This document shows positions 11,503 through 21,241 of a DNA stretch of 64,000 bases, piece by piece. Source of the DNA: Brachionus rotundiformis (taxonomy: Eukaryota > Rotifera > Eurotatoria > Ploima > Brachionidae); assembly GCA_016802295.1 (NCBI GenBank), contig JAESIW010000115.1:372001-436000 (forward strand), read 5' to 3'. Below the pieces are notes generated by a model. It ran no database searches. It had not been told where the DNA came from and saw only the letters and a program-made list of their open reading frames with translations. The number at the start of each line of letters is the position of its first letter. Position 1 is the stretch's first letter. Both the position numbers and the translations under genes were made by a program.

Positions 11503-13937
11503 ATGTCAGATGCACTCAAAGTAAAGATCAATTCAAAGATGGTCGACATTGCCGACCTCAAAGTAACCGAACTAAAGTCAGAATTGAAAAAAAGGGGTAT
11601 CTCTACTTCTGGCAATAAACAAGACCTGTACGAAAAACTCAAAAATGTATTTTGTTTTTTTTTTTATTTATTAAAATAAAAAGAATAAAAAACTTAAAAA
11701 TGTTCTTTCTTTTTTGTTGCAGTTTTTGACTGAGCAGAACGGCGAGGCCAAAAGCGAGCAAGAAACCGAAGACGATCAAGTGAAAATTAGCCAAAAATCG
11801 CCTCAAAAATCTCCCAGAAAGCGAGCTAGCTTGAGAAATGGGTCCTTCAATGAGCCAAAGGTGGATGAGGTCAAACAAGTAGAGCCGGCCGAAGAGCCCG
11901 AGATGCCAACAGAGTCTACAAACCAAACAATCGATTCAATCGAGTCCAACAAAGCGGTCAATCAATCAAGTGAAGAAGAGTCCAACAAAGAACAAGAGGC
12001 TAGTTCTAGTCCTGAGAAAGTAACAGCTGAAAATAAAGAAGACGAGGTCCAAGAGACAGCAGTCGAGCCACCAAATGAAGTTAGCATGGAAAAAGCTGAA
12101 ACTGAGGAAACCAAAGAGGTTTCAATGAACGAAGAGCCCTTGGAGGAAAAAAAGAATGAAAAAGACGAAGAGAGGACAAAAGAAGAACAGAAAGAAGAAG
12201 CAAAGGAGAACGATGAAGAAACAAAAGTGGAGGAAATAAAAGAGGAAGAAAAACCAAGTGCAGCTGAGACAAATGGTTCGCATCGAAAACGCAAATGGCT
12301 GTCTAACGAAGAATTTCTTTCATCTAAAAAATCTCTCACAATTACCAGCGACACACTCAAAGGCTACCTAAAAACAGACCCATTGGACAATTTGGACAAG
12401 TCGCCAATCGAACAAGTAAACAAACAAGAAACTGAAAAGCCTGTCATTACTCGCACTGTAATTATGGTAATTAAAATAAATCGACTAAACTAATCAACAC
12501 AGTTTATTTTTAATAAATTTGTTTATTAATTTTCAGGAGCCAGAAAATGAGCTCGACTTTGAGGAAAGTGTCCAAGAGCCGTCAGCGAATTTGAGTGAGT
12601 CAAAAGCAGAGGAGACAGCTAAAAGCAATTTGAACGAGAGCCAAGAGAAAGCCACTGCTGTGGTTCATGTGTCCAATTTGACCCGGCCGTTCACTCTTAA
12701 CCAGTTAAAAGAACTGCTGGGCAAGTACGGAAAGATCAATGAAGAACACTTTTGGATAAACTCGGTCAAATCGCACTGCTTTGTCGAGTACGAAAGCATT
12801 GATGACGCTCAAATGGCCAGAAAAAATCTGCACAACATAAAATGGCCTTCATCAAATCCCAAAAATTTGGTCTGCGAGTACGCCACTTTGGACGAGCTAA
12901 TGGCGAACATGAGCGGCTGTCCAGTTAGCGTGTCCCACAAGCACAAGGACTCGGAGAACAAAGAAAACAAAGAGAACAAAGAGAGCAAGACGAGAGAGAG
13001 GGAAAAAGAGAAAGACAAGGAGAACAAGAACAAGAGCGAAAAGATCAGAGAATGGGACTTGCCAAAGCTGAGACAACGGTCTAGGTCGCGTGACAGGCGA
13101 CAAGTCGAAGAGACCGAGAATAAAAAAGAGAAAAAAGAAGAGCCTGTGAAGACATTTGACGATTTGTTTCGAAAGACAACGACTACGCCGTTCATCTATT
13201 GGCTGCCGTTGACCGAGGAACAGTATGCCGAGAGAGAGCGCGAGAACCAGCGCCGGCAAATCGAAAGAGAGAAACGAGCCGAAGAGAGGAGGCAGCGAGA
13301 AGAGGCCGAGAAGGCTCAGAGGGAAAAGGAGAGGCAAGAGCGGCTGGAAAAAGAGGAAAGAGAACGCAAGGCCAGAGAGGAGGAGAGGGCTAAAGAACGA
13401 AGTGGCAAGGAGAACGGCCAAGTAGTCGAGGAGGCGAAAAAAGAGGAGCCGAAGGAGATGAGCGAGAAAGAACGCGAGAGGGACAGGGAAAAGGCGAGCA
13501 GAGAGAAGAGCAGAGAGAAGAGCAGAGAGAAAAGCAGAGAGAAAAGTAGGGAGAAAGAGCGATTGAGAGAGAGAGAGCGCGATAGACACGAGCCGAGAAG
13601 AGCTGAGGTCGGCAGATATCGGTATGACCGATATGAGCCGTACAGAAGACGATCGCCGCCACGGTACGATGCCGACAGGTACAGAGGTCGCGATTACCAC
13701 TCGGATCGGTATCGTAGCAGCGAATATCACCGCGGCGCTCAACGACGATCAAGGTCAAGGCGACGAGGCGGTCGATCGAGATCAAGATCTTCGTCTCGAT
13801 CCTCCAGTCGCTCATCAAGCTCTAGCTCGTCCAGATCGAGCTCATCCTCAAGATCGTCCAGCTCTTCAAGATCATCCTCATCTTCGAGGTCCAGATCTCG
13901 CTCACCAGATAAAAATGGCAAAAGGCAAAGAAAATAA
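11503..13937 (+). CDS. ACIN1: Acinus homolog, copy 1 (SAP, RRM, RSB motif, RS tail)
   Basis: Three exons, 11503-11646, 11723-12466 and 12537-13937, encode 762 residues. Exon 1 is a SAP DNA/RNA-binding domain (DIADLKVTELKSELKKRG). Exon 2 is a long Glu/Lys-rich acidic region with an RKRKWL motif. Exon 3 starts with an RRM (about residues 320-400; VVHVSNLTRPFTLNQL, HCFVEYE), then the conserved RSB motif (TFDDLFRKT...PFIYWLPLTEEQ) which in Acinus binds RNPS1 and SAP18. A charged RE/KE coiled-coil-like region and a C-terminal Ser/Arg domain ending KNGKRQRK follow. Known role of the family: scaffold of the ASAP complex, associated with the exon junction complex, nuclear. Exon 3 and 1.9 kb of sequence through its 3' flank are shared almost exactly with copy 3. 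The whole gene is shared with copy 2. Confidence 0.92.
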
Positions 13938-14391
13938 AAAATTTTTGCTCAATTTAGCAAAAATAAAAAAATTAAAGTTTTACTATTTTAAATATACAAT
14001 CTTGTAATTTTTGTTAAAAAATTATCTTTTAAATTTTGATTACATTTTTTTTTTCGATTTTTTTCATCTCTTCTTGTGAGTAATAATTGATAAATTCAAT
14101 TTAATATTAAACATAACATAAAATAAAAAATTTGAAATCATCCTTTTTATTTTATTCTATTTCATTTTCATTTTAACCGTTGTTGTTCCAATCTTGGTTG
14201 GACCAATGTTATCACATAAAATAATTTTTTGAGCAGCATTTTATCAGAAAAGCCCATTTAGTACGAAAATCCCTTCGTTCAAATGTCCAAAAACTTTTTA
14301 CCCATGATTACCAGTGTTTTAAAATTATTTCATTGTGGGATTTAAAATTATTCTGCAAATTGACACAAATAACCCGTCTTGGTCAAAACCT
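12521..14391 (+). repeat. Segment shared in inverted orientation with 26871-28739
   Basis: From a few bases upstream of the exon 3 acceptor to 454 bases beyond the stop codon, copy 1 matches the reverse complement of 26871-28739 with very few differences, including non-coding 3' flank. Similarity stops sharply after GGTCAAAACCT at the distal end and within intron 2 at the proximal end. Confidence 0.9.
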
Positions 14392-14654
14392 TAAGCACTT
14401 TAGCCAGGAAAGTCAGAGGGTTTAGTTGCCAGTACGATTAATCTCTAAAGATTAAATTTTGTAGCAATGGATTAGGTAAGAAAGTGGTTAGTTAGCTGGA
14501 AGACTTTTTAACTCAGTGAACTCAGTCAATGTATCAACTAAATTGAAAGTCATAAATTCTTTACATAAACTAGGGTGATTATTAGTTAAATAAGATCTTA
14601 TTTCTCCAATCATACGATGAATTTCACTAATTTTGACTTCTTTTATTGTTTGTG
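14392..14654. other. Intergenic, nothing recognised
   Basis: AT-rich DNA beyond the duplication breakpoint, with no coding signal. Confidence 0.4.
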
Positions 14655-14790
14655 CGGAACTTAACATCTATTAATCTTACAAAAGTGAACAGTTTACTTT
14701 TGAGAGAGCATCCTCAAATGTAAACAGCCATATGAATGAAAAAAAATCCCTTGCGACGGCGAGTGTTCACTTTTGAGGGATTCTACTGTA
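14655..14790 (-). mobile_element. Tigger/pogo-like terminal segment (MITE-like)
   Basis: On the minus strand, starting at 14788 after a TA, the sequence reads CAGTAGAATCCCTCAAAAGT. CAGTA- or CAGTR-type ends flanked by TA are typical of the pogo/Tigger group. The same subterminal words (TTCACTTTTG, TTTACTTTTGAGAGA) recur further in at 14683-14712. The other terminus was not found, so this is one end or a short non-autonomous copy. Confidence 0.55.
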
Positions 14791-14795
14791 TTTAT

Positions 14796-14984
14796 TTACA
14801 AATCAATCATATTAGAATAAAAAACAATTATATTCTTAATTATTTTGTTTACTGTCGACCTGTCTACATTGAACTCGGATGATATAACATCGTCACTTTT
14901 TTTTGTTCTTTTTTCTAAAAAAATAGCTTTCTTTGTCGAGTTCAATAAAGTTGTTCTTTTTTTTCGGCTTAGAACAAGATTCAT
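14796..14984 (-). pseudogene. Pogo/Tigger-type transposase HTH fragment
   Basis: A 62-codon open frame contains LSRKKRTTLLNSTKKAIF and then SSEFNVDRSTVNKIIKN. This matches the N-terminal CENP-B/psq helix-turn-helix of Tigger-like transposases (basic start, E-F-x-V-x-x-STV-x-x-I-x-K). The frame ends before any DDE catalytic domain, so it is a truncated remnant. It lies beside, but outside, the CAGTAG terminus at 14788, so the two may be separate insertions. Confidence 0.65.
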
Positions 14985-14999
14985 ATTTATGATAATCTT

Positions 15000-15289
15000 T
15001 TAAGACATAAACTCATATTGATGTAATGGACTATAGTTTGAAGACTTCTCTAGCAATAATTGATCATTTATTTATTGAAGAAAATCATAGTCTAGTTGAT
15101 TCAATTAAATTTTTTGTGGCCAAAATCAAAATAAATATGGAATTAAACTTGGCTTGCTTTAAATTTTATGATTTATTAAATGATCTTTTAAAGATAGATT
15201 TTTATAAATAATTGTGTTTTTTTCTTTTTATTTCTTTTAATTTTACTAATTTTATATATACTTTAATTTGTCCATAGGACTTAAATAAA
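15000..15289. other. Short unassigned open frame in spacer
   Basis: A 61-codon plus-strand frame at 15026-15211 has no recognisable motif and AT-driven composition. It is not called as a gene. Confidence 0.3.
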
Positions 15290-15912
15290 TTAAGATTAAG
15301 CTACAGCAAGACTAGCTTACGGAGGCGGCCTACATGAGAGGTCGCCTATGGTAGCTCGTTGCACATAATGAGATAAAAGACTGATAGAAATATACAATAA
15401 GAATTTTGGGGTTAAAGGAGTTAGTTAAATTTTACAAGAATAAAAAAATAAAAACTGGGATTCATCATTGTTGTCTGTGCCTATGGAGCGGTAGTTTGGG
15501 TACAAGACCGAAAGGCGTCGTATCGATTTACCGAGGTGGCATTGACGACGGAGGCAGGCAGGGCGTTCCATTCATTAACCACTCTGTTCGTGAATGTATT
15601 GGCTCTTTGTAGACATTTGGTGGAGGCCTGGCCAGATAGTCTTCTCGCATGACCTCTGATGCCTCTGGCCGGTCCGGTGAGGGAGAGTGAGTTTGCTGGA
15701 ACCAGGGGGTACACCCATTCCACTTCATTGATGTGGTTGGCGAGCTTAAACATCTGGATCAGGTCTCCACCTACCCGGCGCTCGTGGAGGGAAGTTAGAC
15801 CGAGGACGGCAAGGAGTTCTTGATACGTGGCACTAGTTTGGTGGCTCTCCTCTGCACTTGCTCCATCATCTTGACATCTTTCTTGCTAGGCGGGGACCAC
15901 ACAATATTTAAG
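15290..15912 (-). mobile_element. LINE 3' end, third subfamily, GC-richer than surroundings
   Basis: Minus-strand text from 15912 gives IVWSPPSKKDVKMMEQVQRRAT, a GLTSLHERR segment, then GGDLIQMFKLAN, NTFTNRVVNEWNALPASVV and a tail. This is the conserved region that follows the RT in jockey/CR1-like LINEs. One frameshift or indel is needed near 15820. Its 3' UTR to about 15290 keeps GTAGGCCGCCTCCGTAAGC. Base composition is clearly richer in G and C than the host DNA, suggesting a more recent arrival than its neighbours. Confidence 0.75.
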
Positions 15913-15949
15913 ATAGAAAATTTAATTAAATTAAAATAGTTAGTTAGTC

Positions 15950-16330
15950 TAACCATGAAACTGACGCGATTTTATCACGAGATTTAGGTATGGAATCCAA
16001 GTATGAAAAGAGATGTGAATGGAAAAAGTGCAAGAACGGGCAACAAAGATCCCGGTGACGCTAAATAGTGAGGCGAGCTAGAGAGTGGGTTTGACAATAT
16101 TGAGTCAAAGAAGAGTGAGAGCGGACTCGATTGAAATTTAAAATTAGTGAATGGTGTAGAAAAGGTAAGCCTGGTCAGATATCTGGAAAATAGATCAGTA
16201 AACAGAGAAAAAGCTCCAATTAATAAGAGGAAATTGCATCTAAAGCCAGAGAGAAATTTTCTTTGCTCAATTGTCTTGTGTGTTGGTCCATAAGTTCGGG
16301 CTTTGTCCTCAGAGCTATCCAATGTTAAAG
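15950..16330 (+). mobile_element. Degenerate LINE C-terminal remnant
   Basis: The plus strand keeps words of the same LINE family as 24324-25008: a VWNPSMKRDVNG-like stretch around 15990, a region equivalent to the VNGLEKVDLVRDL segment near 16150-16200, and a Q-R-x-x-x-FLCS segment near 16250. Frameshifts and stops are frequent. Confidence 0.6.
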
Positions 16331-16994
16331 AGATCCTTATTCATTAAAAACAAAGCAATGGTTAAAGTGCATAACTAAAAATTGGAATTCAAAGTGTGAA
16401 CTTAAGTTTAAAATTAAAAAGTACTTATTTGATATATCAAAAGATTTTATCAAAATAATCTTTTGAAAGAATTTGAAATAATTTAAAATAAATTTATATT
16501 TTTAAGTAAAAAAATAAACTGTTTAATTGACAAAAATTAGATCTGAATAATCATTTTTAATAGTATTTTTTTGAAAAACCTCTACTGAAAAAAAAGTTAT
16601 TTTAAATTTATTTTAAATTGGGTTCAATTTTTTTACCAACGCTTTAAAAAACAATCAGATGGATTCATATACAGAGAGTTCGGATACCAATTTTTATTTT
16701 TTATAAGTTAACTATTCTAACTCCATTTACCTGTTTTCTTAAGATTTGGTAGTTTTGTGACATCTTGCTACAAAATCTATTTATTCAATGGTCAAATTTT
16801 CTCTCAGACTCATTGATTTTACATTAATAAAATAAATCAACTAAATATTAAACATGTGATTAATATTTTTTACATTCCTAAAAAATCATGTATAAAAAAG
16901 CATTTTTGAATAAAAATTTAAGATAAATTTGAAATTTGATTTTGTGAGTGCATAAATATCTAAAAAATTTGGTATAGAAAAAAATAAATTTAAA
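16331..16994. other. AT-rich intergenic upstream of ACSF3
   Basis: No coding or repeat signal beyond homopolymer runs. Presumably includes the ACSF3 promoter. Confidence 0.45.
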
Positions 16995-18701
16995 ATGTTT
17001 TTGGTTAGAAAATGTTCAATACCAATAAGAAACTTGACAAGATCATTTACATTAAATTCGAAAAATTCTAGCCTAAGTGAAAAGATATTCCTGACTGACA
17101 AATATGATAAGTTCAGCTTCAACCATCTTTACAATTTGAGTAATGTACTAAGCAACAATTTGCTGACACAGTATGGAAAAAGTGACCTAAAGGGTGAAAA
17201 AATAGCCGTCTTATGCTCAAATAATTATACTTATTTGACAAGTTGCCTAGCAGTGTGGATGTCAAATGGTGTACCTTTGGGAATCAATAAAAACTATCCC
17301 AATAATTTAATAGAATATTTTATAAATGATTCAAAATGTAAGCTGGTCATTAATGGCACAAGTGATCAGGAGACAAATTCTACCGAATTGAATAATTTAT
17401 TGGATAAAAATAAAACTATTAATTTTAAGCTTGATGAAGCTTCGTTTTATAAACAAGTTTCCAATGTTTTGGTAAAGGATTCTTTTGGAAAAATACAAAA
17501 TTTACTTAATCTGGATGAAATGAGGCAAAAAGAGGGAATTATTTTGTACACAAGTGGAACCAGTGGTCCGCCAAAAGGTGTCGTTCTTACCAGAAACAAT
17601 ATTTTAAGGACCATTCAAACTTTAATTGAAGCATGGAAAATCTCGCCAAATGACTCTCTATTGCATGTTTTACCCCTTAACCATGTACATGGGCTCATTT
17701 ATTGCCTATTGACATATCTGTATGCTGGCTGTCATGTAAACATGTTGCCAAAATTTGATGCTTTGACTGTTTGGGAAAAACTGCTCAATCCAGAGAGCAA
17801 TATAAACTCATTCATGGCGGTTCCAACTATTTATGTGCAGTTAGTTAATTATTATCTTAATAATGAAGAAATTAAAGCAAAATATCCAATTAATTATATC
17901 AAAGATATTTTTAAGTCAAAAATTCGCTTGGTTGTATCTGGCTCGGCTCCGTTGAATGTAAAAACTCATAGTGAATGGAATGAAATAACAGGCTATAATA
18001 TTCTGGAGCGATATGGAATGACCGAAATAGGCCTTGGTCTTTCGAATCCATTTGTAGAAACTGAACAGAAGAAGCGTGTGGCTGGCGCTGTAGGACGCCC
18101 ATTTGGAAATACCAATGTGCGAATAGTGGAGTCAAATGACACAATTGATTCAAAGCACGTATTGGTCGAATCGGGTCCAGACTATGATAAAATTTATGAT
18201 GATTCAAAGAGATTGTTTGGTGAATTACAAGTAAAAGGTGATATGGTTTTTAGGGAGTATTTGAATAAACCAGAGCAGACCAAAGAAACTTTTAGCGACG
18301 ATGGATGGTTCAAAACCGGCGATACGGCTGAGTTTTTGAAAGATAACAAAATTTATAAGCTTATAGGTCGTACATCAGTGGATGTGATTAAAAGTGGAGG
18401 CTATAAAATAAGCGCTCTGGATATAGAAAAAGAACTGCTGGGACATGATTTGATAGATGATGTGACTGTTATTGGCTTACAAGATCCAGTATGGGGCCAG
18501 AAAGTATTTGCATTAGTGGTTCTCAAAGAGGCTCTAAAAAGCGAATTTTGCGCTGATGAGTTCAAAAAATGGTGCAAGCAACGATTGCCTAAACAAAGTG
18601 TTCCAAAAATGGTTCAAGTTATTGAAAAAATGCCAAGAAATCAGCTTGGAAAAGTAAATAAGAAAGAATTAATTAAAATATATGAAAAAGAATATAGTTA
18701 A
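16995..18701 (+). CDS. ACSF3: Mitochondrial malonyl-CoA/acyl-CoA synthetase ACSF3-like
   Basis: A single uninterrupted frame of 568 residues. The N-terminus (basic and Ser-rich, almost no acidic residues, LVRKCSIPIRNLTRSFTL) looks like a mitochondrial presequence. The AMP-binding P-loop motif YTSGTSGPPKGVVLT lies near residue 190. The YGMTEIG motif, the GWFKTGD motif and the hinge followed by GRTSVDVIKSGGYKISALDIE mark an ANL-family acyl-CoA synthetase. The last motif, the PRNQLGKVNKKELI end and the length (human ACSF3 is 576 residues) point to ACSF3, which activates malonate to malonyl-CoA in mitochondria and supports mitochondrial fatty-acid synthesis. The gene has no introns, unlike most neighbours. 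It lies in the spacer between the two Acinus inverted arms and is not duplicated. Confidence 0.9.
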   Translation: MFLVRKCSIPIRNLTRSFTLNSKNSSLSEKIFLTDKYDKFSFNHLYNLSNVLSNNLLTQYGKSDLKGEKIAVLCSNNYTYLTSCLAVWMSNGVPLGINKNYPNNLIEYFINDSKCKLVINGTSDQETNSTELNNLLDKNKTINFKLDEASFYKQVSNVLVKDSFGKIQNLLNLDEMRQKEGIILYTSGTSGPPKGVVLTRNNILRTIQTLIEAWKISPNDSLLHVLPLNHVHGLIYCLLTYLYAGCHVNMLPKFDALTVWEKLLNPESNINSFMAVPTIYVQLVNYYLNNEEIKAKYPINYIKDIFKSKIRLVVSGSAPLNVKTHSEWNEITGYNILERYGMTEIGLGLSNPFVETEQKKRVAGAVGRPFGNTNVRIVESNDTIDSKHVLVESGPDYDKIYDDSKRLFGELQVKGDMVFREYLNKPEQTKETFSDDGWFKTGDTAEFLKDNKIYKLIGRTSVDVIKSGGYKISALDIEKELLGHDLIDDVTVIGLQDPVWGQKVFALVVLKEALKSEFCADEFKKWCKQRLPKQSVPKMVQVIEKMPRNQLGKVNKKELIKIYEKEYS

Positions 18702-19593
18702 GATTGATTTTTATTTTTAAACCTTTAATTTGATTTGTTTTTAATTTTATTTAATTTAATTTTATTTATTTAAAAAAATAAAAATTACAAAAATTATTGT
18801 AGAAAAATTTGATTAAAAAAATTAACATATTGAATCAATGAGTGACCTTCCTGATTTTCCTTTTGGATAATGAATATTGGAGCATTAGTTAAATTTATCA
18901 TTTTAAACCCTTCTAGAAAATAAATTATTTTAATCAACATAGATCCTGGACAAAATAATGTTTCAATATTAATAATATTCAATTTAGTTCTATTTTTTCA
19001 ACGATTAAAGGTAAATTAATCACTCACTCAATTAAATTTTTAAAAACCTTAAAAGAAATTTTAAAGAAATTCTAAGAGATGTTTCAGAGACTATCGTACA
19101 TTTTTCTCTTCATTATTTACTCAACTTATGATATTTAGAGCGATTTGCTGTTTAAACACGAGGCGGGTCGACTTCCGACTATCAGGGTTCAGATATGTAC
19201 GCTTCAACTTCATGCAACAGTTCATTTTGTTCTACATAAAGTGTTGCGGCTCTTCACATATTCCTTTTTGATCTTAATCCAGGCATCTGTCCTCAATTAG
19301 AGCAAATAACGCGCCTGTCTTTTCTTGCAATCTCATAGCATATCTCATGGAAACTCTAAACCCATGCATTAAAGTCTTCTATTAAACGGCTAAACGCATA
19401 CAGCATACAGCATATACGTACATGAACTTTTCAACCGTATTGGTCGGTAATGTACGAAGACATATCCACGTTTTGGGTATCCCAAGATTTACCAAAAGCT
19501 AAGTAAGTCTTTTTTTTAACTAAATTAATTTTATATATTAAGAATTATGAGAGATATGTCTCTTCATTCCTTAAATCTTAGACGATGAAACCA
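18702..19593. other. Spacer with two weak coding-like stretches
   Basis: A minus-strand frame at 18794-18982 (62 codons, LEGFKMINLTNAPIFIIQKE) and a minus-strand frame at about 19290-19500 (NLGIPKTWICLRTLPTN, then MHGFRVSMRYAMRLQEKTG with two stops between) have protein-like composition, but neither has a recognised family or a full gene model. Confidence 0.25.
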
Positions 19594-19941
19594 TAGTACG
19601 ATAGTGCAGCAAGAGCGCAAATTACCTCTATAGTAATAGAGGAATGCAAATTTATTAATTTGTTAAAAAAGATCACCCTACATGATACTTTATGTTTTAT
19701 TAAGGAACAGCTCTCTGGCTCTGGACTTAATGTCCGCCTAGCCAAAAATAAAACTGCGGTTGAGGATATTGACCTGTGCTTGGAAAGGTTCTTCATCTCA
19801 TTCAATCCGGACGAGTATATTGATTGTGAGGTGATGCATCGAGAAATCAACGCCAAAACGGAATTTTCAAGGAGATTCATCATCATTAATATGGATTCGC
19901 TCGAGTATGCGAATCTCTTTAGCAAACCAAGTACTCCTTGA
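19594..19941 (+). CDS. Hypothetical short ORF
   Basis: An open frame from about 19594 to a TGA at 19941 reads AARAQITSIVIEECKFINLL, then KEQLSGSGLNVRLAKNK, VEDIDLCLERFFISFNPDEY and a Ser-Lys-Pro end. Codon use is less AT-driven than the spacer and the composition is that of a soluble protein. The first in-frame ATG lies well inside (about 19813) unless a spliced upstream exon exists. No family is recognised. It could be the last exon of a gene or a piece of a mobile element. Confidence 0.3.
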
Positions 19942-21241
19942 TCTTGAAGTGATCTTAATTTATAAGATGGTTTTGCTTCTGCATTAAAAAAAAAAATTAG
20001 CTCTAATGAGTTTTTTTTTTTTAAACTCTTCAAATAAAACAATTCTTCGTTTTAAACTTTTGAGATGGACTGAGATTCAAGATTTTAGACAAACTTTGAA
20101 AACATGTATAGTTTCTTGTCAATTTAAGTATTTGGCAGAACAATTTTTATATTTTGTATTGATTTTAAGTTCCTTAACAATAAGATAACAATGTTTTTTT
20201 GAACACCTCACTCCTTTTAAGAATTATTTATTTTTTTTGTCGAAGATCTTCAAAAAAAAAAGAGCTTGTCATGAACTTTTGGGACTGACTGACTGACTGG
20301 ACATTTACTACTAGCAATTTTTGATTTTTTGAACTAAATAATTGGTGAGTTAATAATTGTCGATGATGTTGTTAGACCAGTATTTCGCAATCACTTAAAA
20401 ATTTTTGGTTTAGACTTTAGGGATTTAAGCCCAAAATTCAGCTGCAAAATAAACAAAACAGTACAAAAAAATATAAGTTAAGACATGTCATGACTTGGGT
20501 CTTAACATCATTGATTAGATAAAAATATTATTAAAAGATAAAATTTTCTCTAATATTATTTTTAATCTAAGCATATATCATGCGATTTTGAAAAGATTTT
20601 GAAACGTTGGTAGAAATTGATAGTGCGGGTCGTGTTAGTATACCAAATATTCGCGCATTCTGAAAAAGCATCCTAGAACTTATTTTAATGTGAGCAACCA
20701 GTGGCTCCACATGGTAAAAAACTTAATGCCGTAAAGAATATCTGGTAAAATTTAGAGAATCATTTTTGTAACAATCTAAATTAATTGATAAATTAAGATA
20801 AACAGATTTTTTAAATTTTTTTATTAGTAATTTTAAAGAAGTATTTTTTTATTTGTAAGACAATAAACACTGAAAACATGGATGTCAGTTTCATTTTGGA
20901 AAAATAGCCTTCAAAGTCAATTTCTTCTGATGGATTGGACATGAAAAACTTTGCAATACTTCAAGCCAGTAAGGTGCCTTTAGCAATCAATCTCATTTAT
21001 CTAACAAGCTGATGTTGGCCTTGGAGACTTGGCTCAATAAATCAGTTGAAGTGGTCATTTCGGTTAGTTGATTAATTGATATAAATCTACAAAAAATTTA
21101 ATTTTTTACTTTGATTCTTAAGCTCAAATTGACTTGGACAATTTTTTTAAACTTAACTTGACATTTAAATTTAAAATTAACAAAAAAAAACTTAACTTGA
21201 ATAATTATGCTTTAAAAAATAAAAATTGCCTTTTAATAGCT
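19942..21241. other. Spacer between ORF remnant and Acinus copy 2
   Basis: No gene is seen. It contains a short (GACT)n run near 20285. The inverted duplication breaks at about 21242-21260, so this DNA is not related to the 3' flank of copy 1. Confidence 0.45.

Noticed and set aside
12897..13742. Minus-strand open frame of 281 codons across Acinus exon 3
   Set aside because: Antisense to the charged and RS region. Its Leu/Phe/Ser-rich text is the mirror of Glu, Lys and Arg codons. The same shadow occurs at 27518-28363 and 21392-22198 over the other two copies.
13624..14007. Arg/Asp/His-rich open frame overlapping the Acinus 3' end
   Set aside because: Frame-shifted reading of the RS domain. 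It recurs with every Acinus copy and has no start context.
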